DNA of 64,000 nucleotides, from the NCBI RefSeq assembly GCF_014203325.1, contig NZ_JACHIV010000001.1, positions 4,279,501 through 4,343,500 of the forward strand, in the 5' to 3' direction. The stretch is from Saccharopolyspora gloriosae (GTDB taxonomy: Bacteria > Actinomycetota > Actinomycetes > Mycobacteriales > Pseudonocardiaceae). Of the stretch, positions 37,918 through 46,207 are shown in pieces; within the stretch, counting starts at the first letter, position 1; every line of letters begins with the position of its first letter. Below the pieces are notes generated by a model, which saw only the letters and a list, made by a program, of their open reading frames with translations, was not told the DNA's origin and ran no database searches. The translations under genes and the position numbers were made by a program.

Positions 37918-38805
37918 GTGACGATGATCCGCATGCTGACCACTCCCGACCCGCGCATGCTCCGGATCCAACTCGGCATAGAACTGCGCCGTCTACGCGA
38001 GGAAGCCGACCGCAGCACCTTCGAAGCGGCCGATGTGCTGGGCTGCAAGCAGCCGAAGATGAGCAAGGTCGAAGGCGGCAGCCAAGGCATCAAACCCGAG
38101 GAAGTGGTGCAGCTGCTGGATTTCTACGGCGCGCCCGCGAAGCAGCGACGGTATCTCTCCGAGGTCGCCGAGCAGGCGGCGAAGCGCAACCGGCCGAAGA
38201 AGTACCACCGCGACGCCGTCCCCGACTGGTTCCAGCGGTTCCTCGCGCTGGAGAGCGCGGCTACGGAGCTACGGTTGTACGAAGTGGAGATCATCACCGG
38301 GCTGCTCCAGACTGAGGACTACGCACGCTCCACGATCCAGGCGTGGGAGCCCGCGGCTGATCCCCGTGTCGTCGAGCAGCAGGTGCGGACCCGCATCAGT
38401 CGACAAGGCTCATTGTCGCGGTCGCGTTCACCTCTCAAGCTGCACGCCGTGCTCAGCGAAGCCGCCTTGCATCGGATGCAGGGCGACGCGAACACGATGC
38501 GATCGCAGCTGGCACATCTGCTCACCATGTCCGAGCTGCCGAACATCACGCTGCAAGTACTCCCCTTCGCGGTCCCGAACCGGATAGCAGTCACCTCCAG
38601 CGCAATGTTGCTGAACTTGCCCGAACAACGGTTGGCGAGCGTCTACCTGGAGGACTTCTTCGGCGCGACTTATCTCTACGAGCCTGAGGACTACACGCGC
38701 TACAGCGTTCTGTTCGAGCGCTTGAGCGCAGCTGCTCTCCCACACCGTGAAACGCAGGCGCTGATCGCTAAGGTGCTGGATACCTACGCAGTTACCCGCG
38801 ACTGA
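37918..38805 (+). CDS. Helix-turn-helix regulator with DUF5753 (Scr1-like)
   Basis: 295 residues. XRE-type HTH at residues 15-75 (LRRLREEADRSTFEAADVLGCKQPKMSKVEGGSQGI), then DUF5753 with VPDWFQRFLALESAATELRLYEVEIITGLLQTEDYAR and ITLQVLPFAVP. 11 bases upstream of a DUF397 gene, the canonical pair. Such pairs, abundant in actinobacteria, are named antitoxin-like but are best known as developmental regulators. Possible regulator of the WXG-hydrolase module downstream. Confidence 0.9.
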   Translation: MTMIRMLTTPDPRMLRIQLGIELRRLREEADRSTFEAADVLGCKQPKMSKVEGGSQGIKPEEVVQLLDFYGAPAKQRRYLSEVAEQAAKRNRPKKYHRDAVPDWFQRFLALESAATELRLYEVEIITGLLQTEDYARSTIQAWEPAADPRVVEQQVRTRISRQGSLSRSRSPLKLHAVLSEAALHRMQGDANTMRSQLAHLLTMSELPNITLQVLPFAVPNRIAVTSSAMLLNLPEQRLASVYLEDFFGATYLYEPEDYTRYSVLFERLSAAALPHRETQALIAKVLDTYAVTRD

Positions 38806-38816
38806 GAGAGGCTCAA

Positions 38817-39092
38817 ATGGCGGACACGTCCTTAGCTTGGGGGCCTTGGACCAAGTCCAGCCACAGCAGCTCCAGCGGTGGTCAGTGCATCGAGATCGCC
38901 TTTTCGCCCAGCGCCGCCAGCTGGAGGAAGGCTAGTCGCAGCCAGGGAAACGGCGGCGCATGCGTTGAGGTCGCAGTGCAGCCGTCCGTCGTCGGGTTGC
39001 GGGACTCGAAGGACTCCGACGGCCCGGTCCTCGCAGTAGGACGCGGCACCTTCGAGTCGTTCCTGCGGGCGGTCAAATCCGGGCGCGTGTGA
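38817..39092 (+). CDS. DUF397 protein with a duplicated core motif
   Basis: 91 residues, longer than the usual 60-70. The DUF397 core occurs twice: WTKSSHSSSSGGQCIEIAFS and WRKASRSQGNGGACVEVAVQ, followed by the single C-terminal part VGLRDSKDSDGPVLAVGRGTFESFLRAVKSG. ATG 11 bases after the DUF5753 gene with GAGAGG. Partner of that regulator; the half-motif duplication is unusual. Confidence 0.88.
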   Translation: MADTSLAWGPWTKSSHSSSSGGQCIEIAFSPSAASWRKASRSQGNGGACVEVAVQPSVVGLRDSKDSDGPVLAVGRGTFESFLRAVKSGRV

Positions 39093-39142
39093 CCCGTCGC
39101 GAAGATCGGCCGAAACGAGGACTGCCGGTCACTTCGCGCTGC

Positions 39143-39172
39143 TAGGGTCCCTCCCCGCGAGGAGGGGGCACA
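39143..39172 (+). promoter_or_regulatory. Promoter and ribosome site of the WXG-hydrolase module
   Basis: TAGGGT -10 at 39143-39148, then CCCTCC and GGAGGG arms (39149-39154, 39161-39166) around a 6-base loop; the second arm is the ribosome site for the GTG at 39173. If transcription starts near 39155 the first arm is outside the RNA and the dyad would act as DNA operator; an earlier start would let it mask the ribosome site. Confidence 0.45.
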
Positions 39173-39475
39173 GTGGGATACGAGGTTGTGACCAGGGAGT
39201 TGGAGTCGGCGGCGAAAGCCGCGCGCTCGGCTGCCGAACAGGCCAGGTCGGTGCGGCTCCAGGCCGCCACCGACAAGATCACCCAAGCGATGCCCGGCTC
39301 CACCTCGGCGCCCGCCGCCGGACGCACCGGGAACAGCTGGCGCGGCACGCTCGACACGTGGAACCGGGACACCGAGCACTACGCGGACTCGCTCGACAAG
39401 AGCGCCTCGGACTACGCCGCTCAAGAAGGCGACGCCGCCGACGAGCTCAAGGCCTCCCAGGGCGGTGGCTCCTGA
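39173..39475 (+). CDS. WXG100-like small protein, probable type VII secretion partner
   Basis: 100 residues, no signal peptide. Two predicted helices (about 3-40 and 57-95) separated by a Pro/Ser/Gly-rich turn with Trp56-Arg57-Gly58, a W-x-G motif in the usual place for ESAT-6/WXG100 proteins. GTG start. Its stop overlaps the ATG of the hydrolase gene by one base (TGATG), so the two are made together. Likely the heterodimer partner of the N-terminal WXG domain of the hydrolases. No secretion machinery is in the window; the export route is inference. Confidence 0.75.
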   Translation: MGYEVVTRELESAAKAARSAAEQARSVRLQAATDKITQAMPGSTSAPAAGRTGNSWRGTLDTWNRDTEHYADSLDKSASDYAAQEGDAADELKASQGGGS

Positions 39476-39554
39476 TGGTGAACATCGGCGACCTCCGCCG
39501 CTGGAACCCCGACCTCCTCGACGACGCCATCGACGACCTGAAGCGGGAACAGGA
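39462..39554 (+). repeat. 93-base exact direct repeat, copy 1
   Basis: Identical to 41725-41817 at every base; covers the last codons of the WXG100-like gene and the first 27 codons of hydrolase 1. Spacing between copies is 2263 bases, the length of the duplicated module. Confidence 0.95.
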
Positions 39555-41166
39555 AAGCCTGGTCCGCTTGGACGACGAGCTCGCGAGCTCCGGGAGGCCG
39601 AAGGAGTGGCAGGGCAAAGCGGCCGACTCCGCGAACGCCGAGCACGGCAAGCTCGGCGAACGCATGCGGGAACTCGTCGTCGAGGTGTCCACGGTCCGCA
39701 GCGCGGCCATCCCCACCGTCGACGAGATCCGGGCGGTGCAGGACCAGCTCACCGAAGTCGACGGCCTGGCGCGGGCGTACAACTTCCGCATCGGCGATGA
39801 CGGGAAGGTGCAAGACCTCGGCACTCCCCCGGACACCCCTGCCGACGAGGTCAGCAGCGTCGACGAGAACCGCTACCGCCGGATCCGTCCCGACCTGGTC
39901 GAACGCGTCCAAAACGTCCTGAAGCGCGCGGCCGACGCCGATGCCGAACTGGCCAAGGTCCTCGGCGACGCCGACAAGGACCTGATGGACGCGCGCGGTG
40001 CCAAGAACCTCGCCGACGCGGCGGCGCTCGGTGACGCGCGTGGTCTCGGCGAAACGATCGAACCGCCGCCGCCGGGCGATCCCGCGAAGAACGCCGACTG
40101 GTGGAAATCCCTGCCCGCCGAAACGAAATCCGCGCTCGCCGCCGCTCCCCCGGCCTGGCTCGGCGGCATGGACGGCATCCCCGCGTCCGTCCGCAACACC
40201 GCCAACGTCAACCGCATCGACGACGAACGCAGCACGCTGCAAGCGGAGGCGGCGCGGCTGCAGAGCGCGGTCAACAAGCCACGCCCCGGCCCCGGCGGTG
40301 ACCTGGTCCAAGGCAGGTACCAGCGCGAACTGGACCAGGTCAACTCGAAGCTGACCTCCTTGGACAAGGTGGAGACGGTGTTGGAGCGGGGAGATCGGCA
40401 ACTCCTGGTGCTCGACACCTCCGGCGAGCGCACCAAGGCGGCCGTGGGCATCGGGGACGTCGACACCGCAGACCACGTCAGCGTGTTCACGCCGGGCATG
40501 GACAGCAGCGTCGAAGGCGGAAGCCTGGGCGACTACGACCGGAACATGGACATGCTGGCGCAGGACGCGCAGTCGCAGTCCGACCAGTACGGCGACGGTG
40601 GCGAGGTCGCGACGGTGACGTGGCTCGGTTACGAGGCGCCTCAACTGGACGAGACACTCGACCCCAGCGATTCCGTGGCCAGTTCGGCTCCGGCCAAGCG
40701 CGGCGCCGAAGATCTGGCGGATTTCTACCGGGGCATCAACGAATCTCGGACGGACGATCCGAACCTGGTCGCGATGGGCCACTCGTACGGATCCACCACC
40801 ACGGGGTATGCGCTGCAGGAGGAAGGAACCGGAGTGGACGCCGCGCTCACTCTGGGATCTCCCGGCGTAGGAACACCATCGGTCAGCGATATCAACGTTC
40901 CCGAAGACCGGTTCTACAACCTCGAATCGGGCGGGGACGTCGTCGCCGACCTCGGGCGTTTCGGCGGTGATCCGTCCTGGAAACCGGGGATCGACGACCT
41001 GTCGACCGAGGACGCCGTCGCGCCCGACGGGCAGCGCCTCAAGGAGTCGAGCGGGCACGGCACCGGTGGACCGACCGGCTACCTCACCCGCGGGAACACC
41101 AGCCAGTACAACGCCAGCGTCATCGCGGCCGGAGTCCCGGACCGCGCCGTGAACAGCTGGGGATGA
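39475..41166 (+). CDS. WXG-domain / DUF1023 alpha-beta hydrolase, copy 1
   Basis: 563 residues. N-terminal helical WXG-like domain (1-105) with Trp45-Gln46-Gly47, a middle helical region (about 130-320), then a DUF1023 serine hydrolase domain with VTWLGYEAPQ, nucleophile Ser437 in GHSYG, candidate Asp488 (ESGGDVVADL) and His528 (SSGHGTGG). All triad candidates present. No signal peptide. Downstream lipoprotein gene is 23 bases away or overlapping depending on start. Substrate unknown; an envelope or extracellular target is plausible for a type VII substrate. Confidence 0.85.
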   Translation: MVNIGDLRRWNPDLLDDAIDDLKREQESLVRLDDELASSGRPKEWQGKAADSANAEHGKLGERMRELVVEVSTVRSAAIPTVDEIRAVQDQLTEVDGLARAYNFRIGDDGKVQDLGTPPDTPADEVSSVDENRYRRIRPDLVERVQNVLKRAADADAELAKVLGDADKDLMDARGAKNLADAAALGDARGLGETIEPPPPGDPAKNADWWKSLPAETKSALAAAPPAWLGGMDGIPASVRNTANVNRIDDERSTLQAEAARLQSAVNKPRPGPGGDLVQGRYQRELDQVNSKLTSLDKVETVLERGDRQLLVLDTSGERTKAAVGIGDVDTADHVSVFTPGMDSSVEGGSLGDYDRNMDMLAQDAQSQSDQYGDGGEVATVTWLGYEAPQLDETLDPSDSVASSAPAKRGAEDLADFYRGINESRTDDPNLVAMGHSYGSTTTGYALQEEGTGVDAALTLGSPGVGTPSVSDINVPEDRFYNLESGGDVVADLGRFGGDPSWKPGIDDLSTEDAVAPDGQRLKESSGHGTGGPTGYLTRGNTSQYNASVIAAGVPDRAVNSWG

Positions 41167-41189
41167 CCGACCGAGAGCGGGGACCGACC

Positions 41190-41738
41190 ATGAAGCGCTT
41201 CGCAGTCCTGGCGGCGCTCACCCTGAGCCTCACCGGATGCGGTGGCGGCGAGTTGGGGCCGAAGTTTGGAGGAAGCATGGAAGAGCAGCGCGCCGAACTC
41301 ATGAGCAGGCCCAGCATGGAGGAGGCCAGCGCTCGGTACCTCGAGATGCAAGGTCGCCTCCGGGACGAACTCGCCGCGGCCTTCCCCTGGATCCAATGGG
41401 AGCAGAGCCGCGAGCTCCACCGCGCCGGATGCTCCGACTTCGACGCCTTCACCGATACCGGCGAGAGCCAAACCCTCGGAGCTTGGCGGTCCGAAGGCAA
41501 CATCCCCGACCCCGAGTGGCCTCGCGCTGAGCAGATCGTCGCCCAGGTCAGCGCCGAATACGGCTTCACACCGCCGGAAACCGTCGTCAGCCGCCCCTCC
41601 GACCACCAGGTCGTCGGCAGCGACCGCTACGGCGCGGGCTACCGCTTCGGCACCGCCAAGCGCACCGTCCTCTCCGGCTCCACCGGCTGTCACCTCCCGC
41701 AAGCCGAGAAGGACAAGCTGACACGCGGTGGCTCCTGA
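41190..41738 (+). CDS. LppA-like lipoprotein, copy 1
   Basis: 182 residues. Signal peptide MKRFAVLAALTLSLTGC with lipobox LTGC, so a lipid-anchored exported protein. The mature part has a helical first half (EEQRAELMSRPSMEEASARYLEMQGRLRDELAAAFPWIQWEQ) and a C-terminal domain with two Cys; arrangement resembles the LppA family of mycobacterial lipoproteins. ATG at 41190 matches the start of copy 2; an ATG at 41163 overlapping the hydrolase stop is an alternative. The last residues RGGS come from the duplication junction, replacing the native tail. Possible immunity or adaptor partner of the hydrolase (inference). Confidence 0.8.
   Translation: MKRFAVLAALTLSLTGCGGGELGPKFGGSMEEQRAELMSRPSMEEASARYLEMQGRLRDELAAAFPWIQWEQSRELHRAGCSDFDAFTDTGESQTLGAWRSEGNIPDPEWPRAEQIVAQVSAEYGFTPPETVVSRPSDHQVVGSDRYGAGYRFGTAKRTVLSGSTGCHLPQAEKDKLTRGGS
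41501..41719 (+). repeat. 219-base near-identical repeat, copy 1 (lipoprotein C-terminus)
   Basis: Only 3 mismatches to 43760-43978 by direct comparison, while the 5' halves of the two lipoprotein genes differ strongly. Suggests recent gene conversion or recombination. Confidence 0.9.
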
Positions 41739-41817
41739 TGGTGAACATCGGCGACCTCCGCCGCTGGAACCCCGACCTCCTCGACGACGCCATCGACGAC
41801 CTGAAGCGGGAACAGGA
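41725..41817 (+). repeat. 93-base exact direct repeat, copy 2 (duplication junction)
   Basis: Identical to 39462-39554. Its left end lies within the last codons of lipoprotein 1, so the tail of that gene is a graft of the WXG100-like gene's end: the signature of a tandem duplication joint. Confidence 0.95.
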
Positions 41818-43426
41818 TCGGCTCGTCGGCTTGGACGACGAACTGGCGCACTCCGGTCGGCCGAAGGAGTGGCAGGGCAAAGCGGCCGACTCCGCCACGG
41901 CGGAGCACAGGAAGCTCGGCGAGCGACTGCGCGAACTCGTCGTCGAGGTCTCCACGGTCCGCAGCGCCACCATCGCCACCGCCGACGAGATCCGCGAGAT
42001 CGGCCACGAACTCACCGAAGCCGAAGCGCTCGCCCACTCCCACCACTTCGCGATCGGCGAAGACGGGAGCATCGAAGATCTGGGCACACCGCTCGGCCTC
42101 CACCCCGATGAGGCGGAAAGCGTCAACGAAGACCGGAACAACCGCGTCCGCCCCGACCTCGCCGACCGGGTCGAGCGCATCCTGGCCCGCGCCACGGACA
42201 CCGACCGCGAACTCGCCAAGGTCCTCGGCGACGCCGACAAGGACCTCATGGACACCCGCGGCGCGCACAACCTCGCGGAAGCGGCGGCCCTGGGAGACGC
42301 GCGCGGACTCGGCGAAACGATCGAGCCACCGCCACCCGGTGACCCGAAGCAGAACGCCGAGTGGTGGAAATCCCTGCCCGCCGAAACGAAATCGGCGCTG
42401 GCCACCGCTCCCCCGGCCTGGCTCGGCAACATGGACGGCATCCCCGGAGCAGTCCGCAACACCGCCAACATCAACCGCATCGACGACGAACGCGCGACGC
42501 TGCAAGCGGAAGCAACCCGGCTGCGGAACGAGATCAAGGCACTTCCGAACGGCCCCGGTTCGAGGGGCGACCGCGCCGCGCTGCGCAACCCACTGGACAA
42601 GGTCGAAGCAAAGCTGAAGTCCTTGGACCAGGTGGAGAAGGTCATGGCCAAGTCCGACCGCCAGCTGCTCGTGCTCGACACGTCGGGCGAACGCACCAAA
42701 GCAGCCGTCAGCATCGGGAACGTCGATACGGCCGAACACGTCTCGGTCTTCACACCTGGCCTGAACAGCACAGTCGAGGGAGGTAGCTTGGACGACTACG
42801 ACCGGACCGCCTCACAGCTTCGCTACGACGCGAAACACCAGTCGACGATGTACGGCGACGGCGGCGATGTCGCTGCGGTAACTTGGCTCGGCTACGAAGC
42901 ACCCCAGCTCAACGACAGCATCGGCGAGCAGTCCGTGGTCAGTTCCACCTCCGCCGAACGTGGTGGCGACAAGCTCTCCGACTTCTACCGAGGTATCAAC
43001 GAGTCGCGCGACGACGACCCCCACCTCGTCGCCCTCGGCCACTCGTACGGGTCGACGACCACCGGGTACGCGTTGCAGCATGAGGGAACCGGCGTTGATG
43101 CCGCCGTCACGATGGGTTCCCCAGGAGTGGGAACGGACTCTCCCAGCAACTTCAACATTCCGGCCGGGCAGGCTTACAACATCGAATCCAGCTGGGACCC
43201 GGTCGCTGACCTGAGATGGTTCGGTGGAGATCCCTCCTCAACACCTGGGTTTCAGCAGCTTTCCGCAGACGAAGCCGTCACTCCGGATGGTCAACGCCTC
43301 GAAGCTTCGAGCGGACACAACACCGGCGGGCCGGACGGCTATCTGACCGATGGCAATACGAGCCAGTACAACGCCAGCGTCGTCGCGGCCGGGGTACCCG
43401 AACGCGCAGTTCGGGCATCCGATTGA
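41738..43426 (+). CDS. WXG-domain / DUF1023 alpha-beta hydrolase, copy 2
   Basis: 562 residues, colinear with copy 1 and highly similar throughout. Trp45-Gln46-Gly47 in the WXG-like domain; hydrolase domain with VTWLGYEAPQ, Ser436 in GHSYG, Asp487 (ESSWDPVADL) and His527 (SSGHNTGG). Divergence is concentrated in residues 90-125, the linker around 265-300, and the loops after the nucleophile. ATG overlaps the stop of lipoprotein 1 (TGATG), recreating the coupling that copy 1 has with the WXG100-like gene. No second WXG100-like gene exists, so both hydrolases may share one partner. Confidence 0.85.
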   Translation: MVNIGDLRRWNPDLLDDAIDDLKREQDRLVGLDDELAHSGRPKEWQGKAADSATAEHRKLGERLRELVVEVSTVRSATIATADEIREIGHELTEAEALAHSHHFAIGEDGSIEDLGTPLGLHPDEAESVNEDRNNRVRPDLADRVERILARATDTDRELAKVLGDADKDLMDTRGAHNLAEAAALGDARGLGETIEPPPPGDPKQNAEWWKSLPAETKSALATAPPAWLGNMDGIPGAVRNTANINRIDDERATLQAEATRLRNEIKALPNGPGSRGDRAALRNPLDKVEAKLKSLDQVEKVMAKSDRQLLVLDTSGERTKAAVSIGNVDTAEHVSVFTPGLNSTVEGGSLDDYDRTASQLRYDAKHQSTMYGDGGDVAAVTWLGYEAPQLNDSIGEQSVVSSTSAERGGDKLSDFYRGINESRDDDPHLVALGHSYGSTTTGYALQHEGTGVDAAVTMGSPGVGTDSPSNFNIPAGQAYNIESSWDPVADLRWFGGDPSSTPGFQQLSADEAVTPDGQRLEASSGHNTGGPDGYLTDGNTSQYNASVVAAGVPERAVRASD

Positions 43427-43457
43427 CCGAAGTACTCAGGCACAGAGGAACAAACCG

Positions 43458-43997
43458 TTGAAACGCTTGACGCTTCTCGCAGCCCTGGCACTCAGCCTCA
43501 CGGCCTGTGGCAGCGACGATCCCGCTGAAGGAAGTATGGAAGACCAACGAGCTGAGTTGCTGCAGCGCCCCAGCATCGAAGAAGTCACCTCCCGCTACCA
43601 GGAGATGCACTCCCGCATCCGGGATGAGCTTGCGCAGAGCTTCCCTTCGATTCGTTGGGAAGAAGTCGAGAAGGGAACCAAAGCGGGCTGCATCGGGTTC
43701 GACGACTTCTCCAGTGCGTCCGAGAGCAACACCCTCGCCATGTGGGCCACCGATGGCACCATCCCCGACCCCGAGTGGCCTCGCGCTGAGCAGATCGTCG
43801 CTCAGGTCAGCGCCGAATACGGCTTCACACCGCCGGAAACCGTCGTCAGCCGCCCCTCCGACCACCAGGTCGTCGGCAGCGACCGCTACGGCGCGGGCTA
43901 CCGCTTCGGCACCGCCAAGCGCACCGTCCTCTCCGGCTCCACCGGCTGCCACCTGCCGCAAGCCGAGAAGGACAAGCTCGCGCAGCAGCCCCAGTGA
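43458..43997 (+). CDS. LppA-like lipoprotein, copy 2
   Basis: 179 residues from a TTG preceded by GAGGAA; signal peptide (L)KRLTLLAALALSLTAC with lipobox LTAC. N-terminal mature half diverges from copy 1 (EDQRAELLQRPSIEEVTSRYQEMHSRIRDELAQSF), C-terminal 70 residues are almost identical. Ends KDKLAQQPQ, likely the original tail. Same possible role as copy 1. Confidence 0.8.
   Translation: MKRLTLLAALALSLTACGSDDPAEGSMEDQRAELLQRPSIEEVTSRYQEMHSRIRDELAQSFPSIRWEEVEKGTKAGCIGFDDFSSASESNTLAMWATDGTIPDPEWPRAEQIVAQVSAEYGFTPPETVVSRPSDHQVVGSDRYGAGYRFGTAKRTVLSGSTGCHLPQAEKDKLAQQPQ
43760..43978 (+). repeat. 219-base near-identical repeat, copy 2 (lipoprotein C-terminus)
   Basis: Partner of 41501-41719; three mismatches, all synonymous by reading. 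Confidence 0.9.
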
Positions 43998-44036
43998 GCG
44001 GCTACGCCCTTCTCGTCACTTGAGACCGTGCGCGTT

Positions 44037-44077
44037 CTGGTCGGCGTGACCGGCAGAAGCCCAGTCACGCCGACCAG
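44037..44077. terminator. Bidirectional terminator after the module
   Basis: Perfect 14-base arms CTGGTCGGCGTGAC / GTCACGCCGACCAG with a 13-base loop, between convergent lipoprotein 2 and the DUF3558 gene. Confidence 0.8.
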
Positions 44078-44083
44078 TTCACA

Positions 44084-44611
44084 TCACTTCGGCAAGCCCG
44101 ACGCGGTCTGGTTGACGATCTTCTCCAGCTCAGGGCACGCGTCGATCGAATCGGCCATCTTGCCGGAGATCCCGTAGATGGCCACGCCGCCGCCTGCATC
44201 GACCAAGATGTCGCAGCCCCCGGTGGTCCCTGATCCTGGGACGTTCGCGATCGCGGCCGATCGCCCGGCGATCGACCGCTTCTCGTACTTCTCCCAGTTG
44301 CCACCGGTCTCGTAGGACTCGACGGTCTCATCGACGTTCTTGTGGAGCGTGAGCGACATCTTCTCGCCGGTCCAGCGGCAACCGGGCTCAAAGCTGACCT
44401 GCGTGAACGGCTCGCTCTGAGGCGACAGCCCGAATCCGGTCAAGTCATCAGGGGAGAAGAACGCACAGGGATCGAAGGCCTCCAACGAGGCTCCAGCGGC
44501 ATCCGAGGTCGGCGCCTGGGTCCCATCGCCCTCGCCCAAAGCGCACCCGGACAGCCCGACAAGAACCGCACTGCTGGCCACCACGGCCAGCGACCGGACA
44601 AGCTTGCTCAC
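44084..44611 (-). CDS. DUF3558 lipoprotein
   Basis: 175 residues. Signal peptide with lipobox LSGC at about residues 20-23, a short Thr/Ser-rich linker, then DUF3558 features: FDPCAFFSPDDLTGFGL and the paired Cys in PGCRWTG and GGCDILVD. Members are exported actinobacterial lipoproteins of unknown function. Convergent with the hydrolase module; a functional link is not shown. Upstream 44612-44812 holds no supportable gene. Confidence 0.85.
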   Translation of the reverse strand: MSKLVRSLAVVASSAVLVGLSGCALGEGDGTQAPTSDAAGASLEAFDPCAFFSPDDLTGFGLSPQSEPFTQVSFEPGCRWTGEKMSLTLHKNVDETVESYETGGNWEKYEKRSIAGRSAAIANVPGSGTTGGCDILVDAGGGVAIYGISGKMADSIDACPELEKIVNQTASGLPK

Positions 44612-44812
44612 TGAATACCCACCTGCTGGTTGATCGGCTGAGCCTGGCCTCGCGGTCTTCGGTTTTCCCTTGCCGCCGCGAAACCGTCGCGTCCGCGCTC
44701 GTTAACCCACCACTCTGCACCCTGCTTATCGGCCCCTGAACGTCGAGCACCTTAGCGCGTCGTTGCGGAAAGGATCACCGTCTCGGATAAGACCGCAGCC
44801 CCAGTGAAACGA

Positions 44813-44846
44813 GCAGGCGCCGCCGCGCTGTTGCGGCGACGCCTGC
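44813..44846. terminator. Hairpin after the D-amino-acid dehydrogenase gene
   Basis: GCAGGC / GCCTGC outer arms with inner CGCCGC / GCGGCG pairing, just past the stop at 44860 on the minus strand. No T-run. Confidence 0.6.
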
Positions 44847-44859
44847 CCTTCGGGGGTGG

Positions 44860-46104
44860 TCAGCGGAGGGGGTTGAAGGGGCGGAGCTGGTCGGGCTGCT
44901 TGCCGGTGACGATCTGCTCCGACAGCAGCTGCCCGGTGAGCGGTCCGAGGGTGAGGCCCCACATGCCGTGCCCGCCCGCGACGTACGCGCCGGGCATGTC
45001 GGTGGCGCCGATCAGCGGCAGGCCGTCGGGGGTGACGGGGCGGCCGCCGACCCAGTCGTCCCGGCGGTCCTCCCAGGACACGCCGCGCAGCAGTGGCTTC
45101 GCGGAGCGCTCGATCGCGGCGATGCGCTCCGGGTAGAGCTTCGCGTCCGGGGAGCGGAACTCCATCGTCCCGGCCACGCGCAGGCCGCCCTGGTACGGGG
45201 TGCAGGCGACGCGCACGGCGGGCAGGTAGATGGGGCCGGGAACCGGCTCCTCGGTGGGGACGGTGAACGAGTAGCCGCGGCCCGCGCGCACGGCGGTGCG
45301 CACGCCCAACGGCTTCGCGAGCGAGCTCAGCCAGGCGCCGGTGGCGAGCACGACCGAATCGGCCGTCAGACGCTCGTCGCCGGAGCGCACGACGGTGCGG
45401 CCCTGCTCGCGCGTCACCTCGTCGACGGTGAAACCGCTGCGGATCTCGCCGCCGCGGGCCTCGACGGACCGCGCCAAGGAGCGGACGAACTCGCCGGGGT
45501 CGACGTAGCGCTGCCCTTCGATCCGGAGCACCGCCTCGATGTGGGAGGACAGCTGCGGCACGCCCGCCTCGGCGACCGAGGAGTCGACGACCCGCACGTC
45601 CTGGCCGGACTCGCGGATCAGGTCGAACTCGCGGCGCAGGTCGGCGACCTGCTCGGCCTTCTCGAAACCGGCGGTGATCGGGGCGGCCTTCGTCGGAGCC
45701 TCCACGCCACCGGCGGTGAGCGCGTCGAACGCGTCCAGGCACTCGTTGTTCATCGGCACGAACGGCTGCATCGAGCGGCGCCACGAGCGCATGTTGCAGT
45801 GCGCGGCGAACCTCGCCAGGAACGCCCACAGCTGCGGGTCCACGCGGGCGGGCACGTACAGCGGGGCGTTGCGGTCCAGCAGCGAGCGCAGGCCGTAGCG
45901 CAGCACACTCGGCTCCGGCAGCGGGATGGAGAACGCGGGGGCCAGGTAGCCCGCGTTGCCCCAGGACGAACCGGCGGCCACGCCGTCGCGGTCGACGACG
46001 GTCACCCGCACACCGTGCTCCTGCAGGAACCACGCCGTGGACAACCCGACGGCGCCCGCCCCGGCGATCACCACGTGCCGCGGGGTCTGGTCGTTGCCGG
46101 CCAT
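44860..46104 (-). CDS. FAD-dependent D-amino-acid dehydrogenase (DadA-like)
   Basis: 414 residues, DAO family. N-terminal FAD motif VVIAGAGAVGLSTAWFLQEHG, then SSWGNAGYLAPAFSIPLPEP as in DadA, and the C-terminal GGHGMWGLTLGPLTGQLLSE. Oxidatively deaminates D-amino acids to 2-oxoacids at the membrane in the DadA group; glycine oxidase or a related oxidase is the alternative. The PucR regulator gene lies 103 bases upstream in the same direction and may control it. Confidence 0.85.
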   Translation of the reverse strand: MAGNDQTPRHVVIAGAGAVGLSTAWFLQEHGVRVTVVDRDGVAAGSSWGNAGYLAPAFSIPLPEPSVLRYGLRSLLDRNAPLYVPARVDPQLWAFLARFAAHCNMRSWRRSMQPFVPMNNECLDAFDALTAGGVEAPTKAAPITAGFEKAEQVADLRREFDLIRESGQDVRVVDSSVAEAGVPQLSSHIEAVLRIEGQRYVDPGEFVRSLARSVEARGGEIRSGFTVDEVTREQGRTVVRSGDERLTADSVVLATGAWLSSLAKPLGVRTAVRAGRGYSFTVPTEEPVPGPIYLPAVRVACTPYQGGLRVAGTMEFRSPDAKLYPERIAAIERSAKPLLRGVSWEDRRDDWVGGRPVTPDGLPLIGATDMPGAYVAGGHGMWGLTLGPLTGQLLSEQIVTGKQPDQLRPFNPLR

Positions 46105-46207
46105 CTTCGCCCTCCTCAGATCGGTTGGATCCGAGTGTGACCGGCAGTGACGGCCCGGCGATTGTCAGTTCGGCACAATCTCGCCGCCGACGATTGGTCG
46201 ATCCGCA

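Noticed and set aside
37918-39092. Classical toxin-antitoxin pair
   Set aside because: The DUF5753/DUF397 pair carries an antitoxin-like name, but no toxin fold is visible; described as a regulator pair instead.
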